DNA of 64,000 nucleotides from Kosakonia radicincitans DSM 16656. GTDB lineage: Bacteria; Pseudomonadota; Gammaproteobacteria; Enterobacterales; Enterobacteriaceae. Position numbers and translations under genes: made by a program. Below are positions 29,423-43,185 of the stretch, in pieces. The first letter of the stretch is position 1. Each line of letters opens with the position of its first letter. The stretch is from NCBI RefSeq assembly GCF_000280495.2, contig NZ_CP018016.1:3844001-3908000 (forward strand), in the 5' to 3' direction. Under the pieces are notes generated by a model. The model saw nothing but the letters and a program-made list of their open reading frames with translations, was not told the DNA's origin and made no database searches.

Positions 29423-30037
29423 ATGTATTTTTATGAACCGGCGAAAGGCCACGGCCTGCCGCACGATCCGCTGAATGCGATTATTGGTCCGCGTCCTATC
29501 GGCTGGATTGCCTCGCTGGATGGCAAAGGCCAGCGAAATCTTGCGCCGTACAGTTTCTTTAACTGTTTCAATTATCGCCCGCCGATTATTGGCTTCGCCA
29601 GCAGCGGCTGGAAAGATAGCGTACGCAATATTACTGAAACCAAAGAGTTTGTCTGGAACCTGACGACCCGCGATTTAGCAGTGCGGATGAATGAAACCTC
29701 CGCGTCGCTGCCCCATGGCGAAGATGAGTTTACCCGTGCAGGCCTGACGCCCGTTGCCGGTCGTATCGTCAGCGCGCCGCGTGTGGCGGAAAGCCCGGTC
29801 AACTTCGAATGTCGCCTCTCCCAGTGTATTCAACTGACCACCGCCGATGGCAGTGCCATCGATAGCTGGCTGGTGCTGGGCGAAGTGGTCGCGGTACACA
29901 TTGATGAATCGCTGCTGGAAAACGGCATTTATCAGACCGCAAAAGCACAGCCCGTGCTGCGCGCGGGCGGCCCGTCGGCCTATTACGGGATCAGTGAAGC
30001 GCAGCGCTTTGATTTGATCCGCCCGGATAACCGCTAA
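29423..30037 (+). CDS. Flavin reductase-like (DIM6/NTAB) FMN-binding protein
   Basis: A 204-residue protein of the flavin reductase-like split-barrel family. The visible signature is NAIIGPRPIGWIASLDGKGQ (about 18-37), then NLAPYSFFNCFNYRPPIIGFA and the RDLAVRMN region. Members bind FMN and reduce it or serve as partners for monooxygenases. No oxygenase lies beside it, so its electron acceptor is unknown. It is divergent from rlmF and followed 81 bp later by ybiI. Confidence 0.88.
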   Translation: MYFYEPAKGHGLPHDPLNAIIGPRPIGWIASLDGKGQRNLAPYSFFNCFNYRPPIIGFASSGWKDSVRNITETKEFVWNLTTRDLAVRMNETSASLPHGEDEFTRAGLTPVAGRIVSAPRVAESPVNFECRLSQCIQLTTADGSAIDSWLVLGEVVAVHIDESLLENGIYQTAKAQPVLRAGGPSAYYGISEAQRFDLIRPDNR

Positions 30038-30118
30038 CCCCGTTTACCTGTCCCAGCCAGGAGCCCTGTGCTATCGGGCGTTTGCTATAATTACGCTATT
30101 GCAACTAAGGAGGCGATC

Positions 30119-30385
30119 ATGGCTTCAGGCTGGGCAAATGACGGTGCGGTACAGCAGCAGATCGACAGTACGATTGAAGATGCCGTGGCGCGCGCCCGTC
30201 GTGATTTACCCCACGGTGAAAGCTTGCTGACCTGCGAAGAGTGTGGCGAACCGATCCCGGAAGCGCGTCGTAAAGCGATTCCAGGGGTGCGCTTATGCGT
30301 TACCTGCCAGCAGGAGAAAGATTTACATAACTCTACATTCTCAGGATATAATCGCAGAGGATCGAAGGATAGCCAGTTACGTTGA
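30119..30385 (+). CDS. ybiI: DksA/TraR-family zinc-finger protein YbiI
   Basis: An 88-residue protein with a four-cysteine zinc finger (CEEC near residue 37, CVTC near 58) and the family tail EKDLHNSTFSGYNRRGSKDS. The family contacts the RNA polymerase secondary channel or has unknown roles; YbiI itself is uncharacterised as far as I know. A perfect AGGAGG lies six bases before the ATG giving MASGWANDG; the frame is open 17 codons further upstream without a site. Confidence 0.93.
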   Translation: MASGWANDGAVQQQIDSTIEDAVARARRDLPHGESLLTCEECGEPIPEARRKAIPGVRLCVTCQQEKDLHNSTFSGYNRRGSKDSQLR

Positions 30386-30545
30386 CCTTTCCTGACGTTT
30401 TCAACCAGCGCAAGCGGTTGCCTTTACATCCACAAAATCCCGCAGTGAAAGTAGCAAAATGTGCCGCAAAATTGTCCGCTGCGCTGATCTGCTGGCGAAT
30501 GTCCTTTTTTCTTACACAAAAGCCTTTCAAATCAAACAGCTAGAT

Positions 30546-30568
30546 CTTATTCAATTTTTTAGAATAAG
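30546..30568. promoter_or_regulatory. Inverted repeat upstream of ybiJ
   Basis: CTTATTC and GAATAAG enclose nine AT-rich bases within the 285-bp gap between ybiI and ybiJ. It could be a weak terminator for ybiI (T-run lies in the loop, so unlikely) or a regulator site for ybiJ, 100 bp downstream. The rest of the gap shows nothing else. Confidence 0.3.
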
Positions 30569-30670
30569 GTCGTCAATTCTCTTCGATTTTATCTCTTGTG
30601 AAAAACCGTGATACTTATCACATCGACGGAACATCGTCCCCAACACAGAATAACCTGCGAGAAATTGACT

Positions 30671-30931
30671 ATGAAAACCATCAAATATGCTGTTGCTGCT
30701 ATCGCGCTTTCTACCCTATCTTTCGGTGCCTTTGCTGCCCAGTCTGTGACCGCCGCACAAGCCGAAAGCCTGGACAAAATCGGTGTTGTTTCTGCTCACG
30801 GCGCAACCACGCTGGACGGTCTGGAAGCCAAACTGGCTGCCAAAGCGCAGGCTGCTGGTGCCAGCGGCTACAGCATCATCTCTGCTGCCGGCAATAACAA
30901 ACTGAGCGGCACTGCGGTTATCTACAAATAA
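30671..30931 (+). CDS. ybiJ: Periplasmic DUF1471 (YhcN/BhsA/McbA family) protein YbiJ
   Basis: An 86-residue secreted protein: signal peptide ending at FGAFAA (about residue 21), then one DUF1471 domain with the family motif KIGVVSAHGATTLDGLEAKL and terminal LSGTAVIYK. Members are stress-induced and influence biofilm and envelope properties; YbiJ itself has no firm function. The start giving MKTIKYAV matches E. coli. Single gene with a hairpin and a terminator downstream. Confidence 0.93.
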   Translation: MKTIKYAVAAIALSTLSFGAFAAQSVTAAQAESLDKIGVVSAHGATTLDGLEAKLAAKAQAAGASGYSIISAAGNNKLSGTAVIYK

Positions 30932-30950
30932 CCCAACCGAAGTTGTACCC

Positions 30951-31046
30951 CCCGGCAAATTAACCCTCTGCCGGGATGCTCCACCCTCATTGACCCTGTT
31001 GTTACCCTGTTTTTGCCCGTCCTGGATTGTGACGGGCTTTTTTTTG
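30951..31046 (+). terminator. ybiJ hairpin and rho-independent terminator
   Basis: A first hairpin (CCCGGCA 30951-30957 / TGCCGGG 30969-30975) lies just after ybiJ. A true terminator follows at 31016-31046: CCCGTC / GACGGG stem then CTTTTTTTTT. The T-run on this strand lies directly upstream of the convergent ybiB stop. Confidence 0.82.
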
Positions 31047-31047
31047 C

Positions 31048-32013
31048 TTAAAAACTCTGTGCTACCCGCGCCAGCCCCTCTTCCAGCGTCGCGCTTTCTC
31101 CGGTTGCCACCAGGCAACAGGCCAGCTGAATTTTTAGTGACTCCGGTATTGCTTCGCGCCCGGCAAGACAGTGTTCGATCCAGCGAGCCGTGCTCTCTGC
31201 ATCTTTTGCCACGCCTTCCAATGCAACCTGCTCGGCGGCATCGTTGCGCGCAAAGAGGATCCGCTCGCCCGCCGCGTCAATCAGGTTGATCTGCGGACAG
31301 CGCTGCGGGTTCGCATACACTTCCCCTTCCGTCCCCGCCATCAGCAGCGCACGGCCACCGATGTCGGCGAAAAATTTCCCCACCCGCGTAAGGTATTCGG
31401 GATGAGAAACGCTGGATAAACGCAGTGCCGCGTCGGTTTTAAACGGCGTTACCAGCTTCGCCAGCGTGTGCGCACTGTTGCGCACGCCCATGCGCCAGCG
31501 CATCGCTAGCTGTTTTTCCAGTGGCGGACAGAGCGCGTGTACCGGCATAAAGACCGGATGATGGCCTTCCAGCTTCGCCTGCGCCTGCCCGGCGTGCAGC
31601 GTCGGCTCAATGCCCAGCAGGGTGAAAATACTTTCGCTAATCACGCGCGTGGGATCGGCGCTGACGCCGTGCACCAGCACCGGGAAACCCAGCTTATTCA
31701 ACAGAATAGCCAACAATGGCGTGAGATTAGGCTGTTTGCGCGCGCCGTTATAGCTGGGAATAACAATCGGCATCGGTTTGGCCACCGGCGGCGTCAGCGC
31801 CAGCGTGTGCTGCTGCATCGCCTCGTAGAAGCCGCGCATTTCCGCCTCGCCTTCGCCTTTAATGCGCAGCGCAATCAGAATGCCGCCCATCTCCAGATCC
31901 GGCACCTCGCCGTTCAGCATCTGCGCATAGAGACCACGCGCGGTGTCAATATCCAGATCCCGGGCATGGTTCTTTCCGCGACCAATCTCTTTGATAACTT
32001 TACGGTAATCCAT
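31048..32013 (-). CDS. ybiB: TrpD2-family nucleic-acid-binding protein YbiB
   Basis: A 321-residue protein with the nucleoside phosphorylase/phosphoribosyltransferase fold of anthranilate phosphoribosyltransferase. The family catalytic anchor is changed; E. coli YbiB (TrpD2) binds nucleic acids instead and is LexA-linked through dinG. IPSYNGARKQPNLTPLLA and KLEGHHPVFMPVHALCPPLEKQLA are conserved. I start at the ATG giving MDYRKVIKE, seven codons into the longest frame. It lies 25 bp after dinG and is probably co-transcribed with it. Confidence 0.92.
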   Translation of the reverse strand: MDYRKVIKEIGRGKNHARDLDIDTARGLYAQMLNGEVPDLEMGGILIALRIKGEGEAEMRGFYEAMQQHTLALTPPVAKPMPIVIPSYNGARKQPNLTPLLAILLNKLGFPVLVHGVSADPTRVISESIFTLLGIEPTLHAGQAQAKLEGHHPVFMPVHALCPPLEKQLAMRWRMGVRNSAHTLAKLVTPFKTDAALRLSSVSHPEYLTRVGKFFADIGGRALLMAGTEGEVYANPQRCPQINLIDAAGERILFARNDAAEQVALEGVAKDAESTARWIEHCLAGREAIPESLKIQLACCLVATGESATLEEGLARVAQSF

Positions 32014-32038
32014 GACAGTTCCTCGCATGCTCACATCG

Positions 32039-34192
32039 TTAACGGCGCTTGCGGCGCTTTTGTTCTGGTTTTTTCACCGGTTTCTTCACTATAACGTCCG
32101 GCATTGCCGGTTGGGAAATAGGAAACACCGGCAGCGCATCAAGCAGACGTTTTCCATAGCTTTTGGTCAACAGGCGCTTATCGTAAATCACCACTTCGCC
32201 GCGACAACCGTGGCTACGGATAAGCCTGCCGACCTGCTGGATAAGATTAAACGAGGCGCTGGGCAAACTCTGTACTTCAAACGGATAACGGTTGAGGCTC
32301 TTCAGCCATTCACCTTCGGTGATCACCACCGGGCTATCAATCGGCGGAAAGGCGATTTTATGAATATGCACCTGTGTCAGGTAATCGCCTTTCAGATCAA
32401 GCCCTTCGGCGAAGGATTGCAGGCCAACCAGCACGCTGCGCTCGCCCGCGTCGATCCGTTTACGGTGCAGTTCCACCAGCCGGTAGCGCGGCTGATCGCC
32501 CTGCACCAATAGCAGCAGGCGTAAATCCGCCACGTAACTTAAAAACAGTTGCATCGCGCGCTGGCTGGCGAACAGCACCAGCATCCCCGGATGGGCTTTA
32601 CTTTCCACCTGCTCACGAAACCAGGTCGCCATTTCGGCGATATGCTGCTCTTCATTTTCAATCAGCGGTTCGTAGCGCATTTGCGGGATAACAATCTTCC
32701 CCTGCTCAACGTGATTGAAAGGCGAATCCAGCGAGACAAATCGGTCGCCCGCTTTCTCTTTCAGGCCGCTCATCTCTTGCAGGCGATTAAAACTGTTCAA
32801 CGACCTCAGCGTGGCGGAGGTGATAACAATATGCGGTACGCTGCGCCACAGCAGCTTCTCCAGCTGATCGCTGACGCGAATGCCTACGCAGTGAAACAGC
32901 AGATGTAGCTGCCCCTCCCGCACTTCGCGCGTCGCCCATTTCGATACCGGCGCACCGGAAGCCTGCACCATTGAGGCCAGCCGCCAGAGTTTGCTCTGGC
33001 TTTCAAACATGCCAAGCGCACGGTTCATTTGCAGGATCACCCGGTGCAAACGCACAATGTCGTGGCTACCGGTCTTTTCGCTTAAATCGTTGAGGAACAG
33101 CTCCGCCAGCCCGCGCAGCATCTCTGTTAGCTTCGCCAGCCGCTGACAAATCGCCATCACCTCATCCGGCAGCTCGCCCATAGCAAAGCGGTGTTCGGCT
33201 TCCTGACCAGCAGGAAGATAGAGGTTGAGCATGTTATTCAATGATGAAATCAGCCCGAACAGCTCTTCGCAGTGGGCGTTGAGCCGCTCCGGCGTCGCCA
33301 GCGGCGGCAGAGTTTTCGGCCGGAACTGCTCCAGGCATGTCGCCACCAGCCGGATAAATAAGTCGAGCTGTAGCTGATACCAGGACGCTGTTATTTCGGC
33401 GCTCATCTCCAGCGCATCGCGCGCCACATCCGGCAGATGATGGCCTTCATCCAGCACCAGCAGTAGGTTTTTCGGCTCCGGCAAGACGGCTTCGCTCTCC
33501 AGCGCCGCCATCACCAGCGCGTGGTTCGCTACCACCACTTCCGCTTCCTGAATTTCACGCCGCGCGACAAAGAACGGACATTCCCGGTAATAGTGGCAGT
33601 TGCGGTTCAGGCAACTGGCTTTATCGGTACTGAGGCGACGCCATAAATCATCACTGATGGCTTTATCGGTGTGATCGCGCAGGCCGTCCCATTTGTAGCT
33701 GTCGAGATCGGCTTTCAGCGTCGCGCACTGCTTCTGTTCCTCTTTGCTGCCCGGCGTCAGCTCATCATCAAGGAACGCCAGCAGATCCTGCTGGTCCGGC
33801 TCGCTGCTGGCCAGCGCAGCCAGATTGCGCGGGCAGACATAGCGCCCACGGCCAAACGCTGCGGTAAAACGTAAATCGGGGATAATTTTGCGCAGCAGCG
33901 GCAGATCTTTACTGTAGATCTGATCCTGCAACGCCACGTTGGCGGTACTGACCACCAGCGTTTTTTGCTCTTCGCGGGCAATAGCAATACCCGGAATTAA
34001 ATAAGAGAGCGTTTTCCCGACGCCGGTCGGCGCTTCGATCGCCAGATGCCTGCCCTCTTCACCCGCCAGCGTTTTCGCGACATCAGCAATCATCTGCCGC
34101 TGCGGCGCACGGGGAATAAAGTCCGGGATCTGTTGTTGCAACGCCTTATACCAGGCGGCGATCTGCGCTTTTAGCGCGGCAGTAAGAGCCAT
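32039..34192 (-). CDS. dinG: ATP-dependent DNA helicase DinG
   Basis: A 717-residue XPD-like superfamily-2 helicase with a 4Fe-4S domain. Walker A is APTGVGKT (about 54-61), the DEAH-type box is LDEGHHLPD, and iron-sulfur cysteines lie at QCATLK and in SCLNRNCHYYRECPFF. It unwinds R-loops, D-loops and G-quadruplex DNA during replication conflicts. The basic C-terminus (KKPVKKPEQKRRKRR) fits. A LexA box lies 15 bp before the ATG, placing it in the SOS regulon, with ybiB behind it. Confidence 0.97.
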   Translation of the reverse strand: MALTAALKAQIAAWYKALQQQIPDFIPRAPQRQMIADVAKTLAGEEGRHLAIEAPTGVGKTLSYLIPGIAIAREEQKTLVVSTANVALQDQIYSKDLPLLRKIIPDLRFTAAFGRGRYVCPRNLAALASSEPDQQDLLAFLDDELTPGSKEEQKQCATLKADLDSYKWDGLRDHTDKAISDDLWRRLSTDKASCLNRNCHYYRECPFFVARREIQEAEVVVANHALVMAALESEAVLPEPKNLLLVLDEGHHLPDVARDALEMSAEITASWYQLQLDLFIRLVATCLEQFRPKTLPPLATPERLNAHCEELFGLISSLNNMLNLYLPAGQEAEHRFAMGELPDEVMAICQRLAKLTEMLRGLAELFLNDLSEKTGSHDIVRLHRVILQMNRALGMFESQSKLWRLASMVQASGAPVSKWATREVREGQLHLLFHCVGIRVSDQLEKLLWRSVPHIVITSATLRSLNSFNRLQEMSGLKEKAGDRFVSLDSPFNHVEQGKIVIPQMRYEPLIENEEQHIAEMATWFREQVESKAHPGMLVLFASQRAMQLFLSYVADLRLLLLVQGDQPRYRLVELHRKRIDAGERSVLVGLQSFAEGLDLKGDYLTQVHIHKIAFPPIDSPVVITEGEWLKSLNRYPFEVQSLPSASFNLIQQVGRLIRSHGCRGEVVIYDKRLLTKSYGKRLLDALPVFPISQPAMPDVIVKKPVKKPEQKRRKRR

Positions 34193-34206
34193 GAAGAGAC
34201 CTGAAA

Positions 34207-34226
34207 TACTGTATAAACAGCCACTA
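34207..34226 (-). promoter_or_regulatory. LexA box of dinG
   Basis: Read on the minus strand: TAGTGGCTGTTTATACAGTA. The right half is the consensus TATACAGTA and the left half is degenerate. As I recall it, the verified E. coli dinG box differs at only one base, so the weak left half is conserved. Confidence 0.85.
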
Positions 34227-34418
34227 TTGTGGCATTTTTAGCGCCCGCTGGGTAACCCTTTTTGCCATTCTGGAAGCGGCCACGAAAACCCATTTTCCAC
34301 CTCTGCAATACAGGATATTTTTCGCCGGGCGGATCACAAATTAGCAGATCTATTCATAAGTACTCTATATAGCGCGTTGATCATTGAACAGGGCAATGCT
34401 AGTTTTTACCTGCATTAC

Positions 34419-34508
34419 GCTTGTTACCGAATATCGGGCAAAACCTAAATGCAGAGAACAAGGACAGATGATGTCCATTGCTGTATTTACGTTTTGCCCG
34501 TTTTTGTT
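34419..34508 (+). promoter_or_regulatory. BglG/LicT-type antiterminator (RAT) and overlapping terminator
   Basis: GCTTGTTACCGAATATCGGG followed by CAAAACC (34419-34445) matches the ribonucleic antiterminator recognised by BglG/LicT proteins. Its 3' part, CGGGCAAAAC (34435-34444), pairs perfectly with GTTTTGCCCG (34491-34500), which is followed by TTTTTGTTTG: a classic terminator. The loop contains a small hairpin (GGACA/TGTCC). The two structures are mutually exclusive, so the downstream antiterminator gene is expressed only when its product binds the RAT. Confidence 0.9.
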
Positions 34509-34522
34509 TGCAGGAGTTAGCG

Positions 34523-35365
34523 ATGCTGGTCAAACAAATCTTAAATAATAACGTGGTCAGCGCCATCGACGATCGTGGCTTTGAGGTTATTCTGACCGGG
34601 CGAGGGCTGGGTTTTAATACGCAGAACGGCGCCATCGTTAACGAACAAGCCATCGAGAAAATATTCCATTTGCAGGATTCGCAGGTCTCTGCCCGTTTTA
34701 AAGATCTGATTAGCGAAGTTCCTGTCGAAATAGTGCAACTGACCGCCGACATTGTCACGCTGGCCCGCAGCCAATTGTCGCATAAATTAAGCGAAGGTTT
34801 GTACGTCACGCTAGCTGACCATCTGCATTTCGCGCTACAACGCAATGAAAAACATGAGCAATTGCCGAATCCGCTGGAGTGGGAGGTACGCCATTTTTAT
34901 ACCGCTGAATATGCCCTTGGTCGCCAGGCGATTGGTATGGTGGTGGCGCGCACCGGGCAATTATTGCCTGACAGCGAAGCCTGCAGTATTGCGTTACATA
35001 TTGTGAATGCCGGGCTGAACGACAGCATGGGAAAAACCACGCAAATCACACGGCTTATTTATCAACTACAGAATATCGTTAAATACTTTTTCAGCCTGCC
35101 ACTCGACGAGCACAGCCTGAATTACCAACGTTTCATTACCCATTTAAAATTTTTCGCCCAGCGGGTGATTGATGGGGTGGTGTTAAATAATGACGACGAA
35201 GAGTTATTTGCCATGGTACAGCGCCGCTATCAGACCACCCTGAAATGCGTCGATGCCATCAATGAGTTTGTCGGCAAAAACTATCACCACACCATGAGCA
35301 ACTCGGAAAAGCTCTATCTGACCGTGCATATCGAAAACGTGGTACAGCGGGCAGAACCCAATTAG
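34523..35365 (+). CDS. BglG/LicT-family transcription antiterminator
   Basis: A 280-residue protein: N-terminal RNA-binding CAT domain (about 1-55, MLVKQILNNNVVSAIDDRGF) and two PTS regulation domains PRD1 and PRD2, with regulatory histidines in LADHLHFAL, ALHIVNAG, THLKFF and TVHIENV. When beta-glucoside is present it is dephosphorylated by the EII permease, dimerises and binds the RAT hairpins. AGGAG precedes the ATG giving MLVKQ; the longer frame from 34478 runs inside the terminator. First gene of the operon with the EII, two phospho-beta-glucosidases and possibly an esterase. Confidence 0.93.
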   Translation: MLVKQILNNNVVSAIDDRGFEVILTGRGLGFNTQNGAIVNEQAIEKIFHLQDSQVSARFKDLISEVPVEIVQLTADIVTLARSQLSHKLSEGLYVTLADHLHFALQRNEKHEQLPNPLEWEVRHFYTAEYALGRQAIGMVVARTGQLLPDSEACSIALHIVNAGLNDSMGKTTQITRLIYQLQNIVKYFFSLPLDEHSLNYQRFITHLKFFAQRVIDGVVLNNDDEELFAMVQRRYQTTLKCVDAINEFVGKNYHHTMSNSEKLYLTVHIENVVQRAEPN

Positions 35366-35441
35366 TTTACCCAACATCATTCGCGTAGCCGCAACCACAA
35401 AGCGGCAGCTTGAAGGATGAAATGTATAGATTCCGTCCAGG

Positions 35442-35470
35442 CTTGTTACTGTTCAATCAGGCAAACCCCA
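35442..35470 (+). promoter_or_regulatory. Second RAT antiterminator sequence, between the antiterminator and PTS genes
   Basis: GGCTTGTTACTGTTCAATCA followed by GGCAAACCC matches the BglG/LicT RAT consensus. E. coli bgl also has a second antiterminator at this position. The expected terminator partner is hard to see: the nearest hairpin (ATCGGC/GCCGAT, 35486-35502) lacks a T-run and does not overlap the RAT. Confidence 0.75.
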
Positions 35471-35548
35471 GAGGAAACAAGGTATCGGCGTAAAGCCGAT
35501 GATTGTGGATGATGCCAGCAATGCGGGCGTCAGTCTGGAGGAATTATC

Positions 35549-40272
<4,724 letters not shown>

Positions 40273-40311
40273 GGTTGAAGCTCGCATTGTGTTCCCGTGT
40301 GGTTGCCAGGC

Positions 40312-40378
40312 GCCGGATGGCGGCTTCGTCTTACCCGGCCTGAGCTCGCAGGCCAGATAAGCATCAGCGTCATCCGGC
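40312..40378. repeat. REP pair (BIME) after the phospho-beta-glucosidase genes
   Basis: Units at 40312-40340 (GCCGGATGGCGGCTTCGTCT ... CCCGGCC) and 40350-40378 (AGGCCAGATAAGCATCAGCG ... CATCCGGC), inverted to each other, between the second glucosidase and the esterase gene. Confidence 0.82.
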
Positions 40379-40422
40379 AAACCGGCCGCACCGGACATTT
40401 TTCTGGCTTAGACAAGGTACCT

Positions 40423-41388
40423 ATGAGCACATGGCATTTGGTTGACCCCGAACTTCGTCCCGCACTGGAATCCTGGACACCCACCACGCTCAACGCCGAT
40501 GCACTATCCGACTTACGTGCACAGCGTCAGCAGGCCGCACTGGCGGCTATGCAACTTGATGATGGCTTAGCGCTGGAAATGAGCGAGCGCAATCTTGAAG
40601 GCATCGACGGCGAACCGCCGGTTCGGGTGCGCATTATCGCCCCGGTAACACCACGCGCTAACCGCATGGGGATTTTGCATATCCACGGCGGCGGCCATCT
40701 GTTTGGCAGCCCGGAGCAATCCCTGTCGCTGTCGCGACCAACAGCAGCACGCCATAACTGCGTGGTGGTGTCAGTGGATTATCGCCTGGCGCCGGAAAAC
40801 CGCTTTCCGGGTTCGCTGATGGATTGCTACGCCGCGCTGGTATGGATGGCGGAGCACGCGGCGGAACTGGGTATCGATGCAAGCAATATCGGCTTGATGG
40901 GCGACAGCGCGGGGGCTGGCATTGCCGCCGGGCTGGCGCTGCTGGCGCGGGATCGCCACGGGCCCGCGCTGGCATTTCAGAATCTGATGTTCCCGATGCT
41001 CGATGACCGCACGGTCACCAACACCGAACTGAACCCGGCGACCGGGGAATTTATCTGGACGCGGGAGAATAACGACTTTGGCTGGCGCGCACTGTTGGGC
41101 TGCGAGCCGGGTAGCGAAGAGGTTTCGCCTTATGCCGCTCCGGCACGGGCAAGCGATCTGGCGGGGTTGCCACCGACATGGATTGGCGTCGGCACGCTGG
41201 ATCTGTTTCTTGATGAGAACATGGCGTGGGCGCAACGGCTGATTCAGGCGGGTGTGGCAGTGGAGATGAATATCTGGCCGGGCGCTTACCACGGCTTTAA
41301 TTCCGATCCGCAGGCAGAGGTTGCACAGCGGGCGCGGGAAACGCGTCAGGCCTGGCTGGCGCGCGTTAATCGCCGATCGCAAGCCTGA
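40423..41388 (+). CDS. Alpha/beta-hydrolase, hormone-sensitive-lipase (HSL) family esterase
   Basis: A 321-residue hydrolase of the HSL group. The oxyanion-hole motif HIHGGGHLFG (about 87-96), the nucleophile elbow GDSAGAG (Ser about 167), a candidate acid in GTLDLFLDEN and the catalytic histidine in PGAYHGFNS are all present. It should cleave acyl or aryl esters in the cytoplasm; no signal peptide. The ATG giving MSTWHLVDPE was chosen by family length; the frame is open further into the REP. Whether it belongs to the bgl operon or has its own promoter is unclear. Confidence 0.9.
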   Translation: MSTWHLVDPELRPALESWTPTTLNADALSDLRAQRQQAALAAMQLDDGLALEMSERNLEGIDGEPPVRVRIIAPVTPRANRMGILHIHGGGHLFGSPEQSLSLSRPTAARHNCVVVSVDYRLAPENRFPGSLMDCYAALVWMAEHAAELGIDASNIGLMGDSAGAGIAAGLALLARDRHGPALAFQNLMFPMLDDRTVTNTELNPATGEFIWTRENNDFGWRALLGCEPGSEEVSPYAAPARASDLAGLPPTWIGVGTLDLFLDENMAWAQRLIQAGVAVEMNIWPGAYHGFNSDPQAEVAQRARETRQAWLARVNRRSQA

Positions 41389-41395
41389 TAAAACA

Positions 41396-41460
41396 ACGCC
41401 GCCAGTCGGTACATTGCCCGCTGGCGGCGTCGATTGCCGGATAAAGTGTATCCGGCCTGC
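41396..41460. repeat. Long hairpin plus single REP unit between esterase and rhlE
   Basis: ACGCCGCCAG (41396-41405) and CTGGCGGCGT (41421-41430) form a 10-bp stem eight bases after the esterase stop. GCCGGATAAAGTGTATCCGGC (41436-41456, a 21-bp REP-type palindrome) follows. Together they separate the two convergent genes. Confidence 0.75.
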
Positions 41461-41468
41461 AAAATGCG

Positions 41469-42914
41469 TTACTGCGCGGCGCTCGGTTTACGCGGACGGC
41501 GACGGCGTGCGCCGTTTCCTGCCGGTTTACCCTGGCCGTCACGCGCTGGCTGGGCGTTACCATCCAGACGGCGTGAACCCCCTTCACTGCGGCGTGGAGC
41601 ACGCGGTTTTTGCGCTTCACCGTCAGTGCGACGCGGGGAGCGCGGTTTCTGCTCCTCACCCTCATTGCGGCGCGGCGCGGACTGACCACGACCACCGCCG
41701 CCCTGCCCGCGACCACCACCCTGACGACCGCCGCCCTGGCCGCGACCATTCTGGATCGGTTCGGCTTTGATGGACGGATCCGGTTCATAGCCTTCGATGG
41801 CAATGCGCGGGATCTCTTTTTTCAGCAGACGTTCGATGTCGCGCAGCAGTTTGTGTTCATCAACGCAGACCAGCGACAACGCTTCACCGGTAGCCGCCGC
41901 ACGCCCGGTACGGCCGATACGGTGGACGTAATCTTCCGGTACGTTCGGCAGCTCGTAGTTCACCACATGCGGCAGCTCTTCGATGTCGAGACCGCGCGCA
42001 GCGATATCTGTGGCCACCAGCACGCGAATATCCCCGGATTTGAAATCCGCCAGCGCACGGGTACGCGCGCCCTGGCTTTTGTTACCGTGGATCGCCGCAC
42101 TGGTGATGCCATCTTTATTCAGTTGTTCCGCCAGATGGTTGGCGCCGTGCTTGGTGCGGGTAAAGACCAGCACCTGCTGCCAGTTACCCTGGCCAATCAT
42201 CTGCGACAACAGCTCACGCTTACGTTTTTTATCTACAAAATGCACATGCTGAGTCACCTGCTCGGAAGCGGTGTTGCGGCGCGCCACTTCAATTTCCAGC
42301 GGGTTGTGCAACAGCTTTTCCGCCAGCGCTTTGATGTCGTCGGAGAAGGTCGCGGAGAACAGCAGGTTCTGACGGCGCTGCGGCAGTTTTGCCAGCACGC
42401 GGCGAATATCGTGGATAAAGCCCATATCCAGCATACGGTCGGCTTCATCCAGCACCAGAATTTCCACGCTATCGAGTTTCAGCGCGTTTTGGTGTTCCAG
42501 ATCCAGCAAACGGCCAGGCGTGGCGATCAGCACATCGACGCCACCGCGCAGTTTCATCATCTGCGGGTTGATGCTGACGCCGCCAAACACCACCAGCGAA
42601 CGGATGTTCAGATACTGGCTGTAGTCGCGTACGTTTTCACCGATTTGCGCCGCCAGTTCACGGGTTGGCGTCAGGATCAGCGCACGCACCGGGCGGCGGC
42701 CTTTCGCGTGCGGCTCTTTTTGCACCAGCAGTTGCAGCAGCGGCAGGGTAAAGCCAGCCGTTTTACCGGTACCGGTCTGGGCGCTGGCCATCAGGTCGCG
42801 GCCTTGCAGTACGGCGGGGATCGCCTGCTGCTGAATAGGGGTCGGCTGAACATAACCCTGCTCGGCGACTGCGCGCAGGATTTCCGGATTCAGGCCAAGG
42901 GCATCAAATGACAT
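41469..42914 (-). CDS. rhlE: DEAD-box RNA helicase RhlE
   Basis: A 481-residue helicase. The Q-motif is near [13 protein letters not shown], followed by motif I AQTGTGKT (about 47), the DEAD box [15 protein letters not shown] (FSATFS), and the [11 protein letters not shown]-terminal motif. The tail after about 385 is low-complexity, rich in Gly-Gln-Arg and Arg-Arg, for unspecific RNA binding. E. coli RhlE is 454 residues, so the tail is somewhat longer. It acts in ribosome assembly and mRNA decay. The start giving [10 protein letters not shown] fits E. coli; the frame stays open 93 codons upstream but is a shadow. Divergent from cecR. Confidence 0.95.
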   Translation of the reverse strand: MSFDALGLNPEILRAVAEQGYVQPTPIQQQAIPAVLQGRDLMASAQTGTGKTAGFTLPLLQLLVQKEPHAKGRRPVRALILTPTRELAAQIGENVRDYSQYLNIRSLVVFGGVSINPQMMKLRGGVDVLIATPGRLLDLEHQNALKLDSVEILVLDEADRMLDMGFIHDIRRVLAKLPQRRQNLLFSATFSDDIKALAEKLLHNPLEIEVARRNTASEQVTQHVHFVDKKRKRELLSQMIGQGNWQQVLVFTRTKHGANHLAEQLNKDGITSAAIHGNKSQGARTRALADFKSGDIRVLVATDIAARGLDIEELPHVVNYELPNVPEDYVHRIGRTGRAAATGEALSLVCVDEHKLLRDIERLLKKEIPRIAIEGYEPDPSIKAEPIQNGRGQGGGRQGGGRGQGGGGRGQSAPRRNEGEEQKPRSPRRTDGEAQKPRAPRRSEGGSRRLDGNAQPARDGQGKPAGNGARRRRPRKPSAAQ

Positions 42915-43185
42915 AACAACTCCACACCGCCCCGACCTGTCACAGGTGTAGTTTTCAGGGAGATATAATTTGACTGATGACAAAAACCACAATGTCATGA
43001 AGATGCGGAGTGTATCAGCTTTTGTGATCGAGCGCATAAATATCCGGCCAGGGATCATCCGCAATCTTTTCGCCTGTTGCAGATCACCCTGCCAGCCCCT
43101 TCCAGCATCAGTTGAACCGGTTTCCGCTTCATTCGTCACCTTTTCCTTGCCTGGCGCTGGACAAGTTTCGTCCTGAAGCATAAAT

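Noticed and set aside
41610..42911. 433-codon plus-strand frame
   Set aside because: Antisense shadow of rhlE; the helicase motifs are intact in the other direction.
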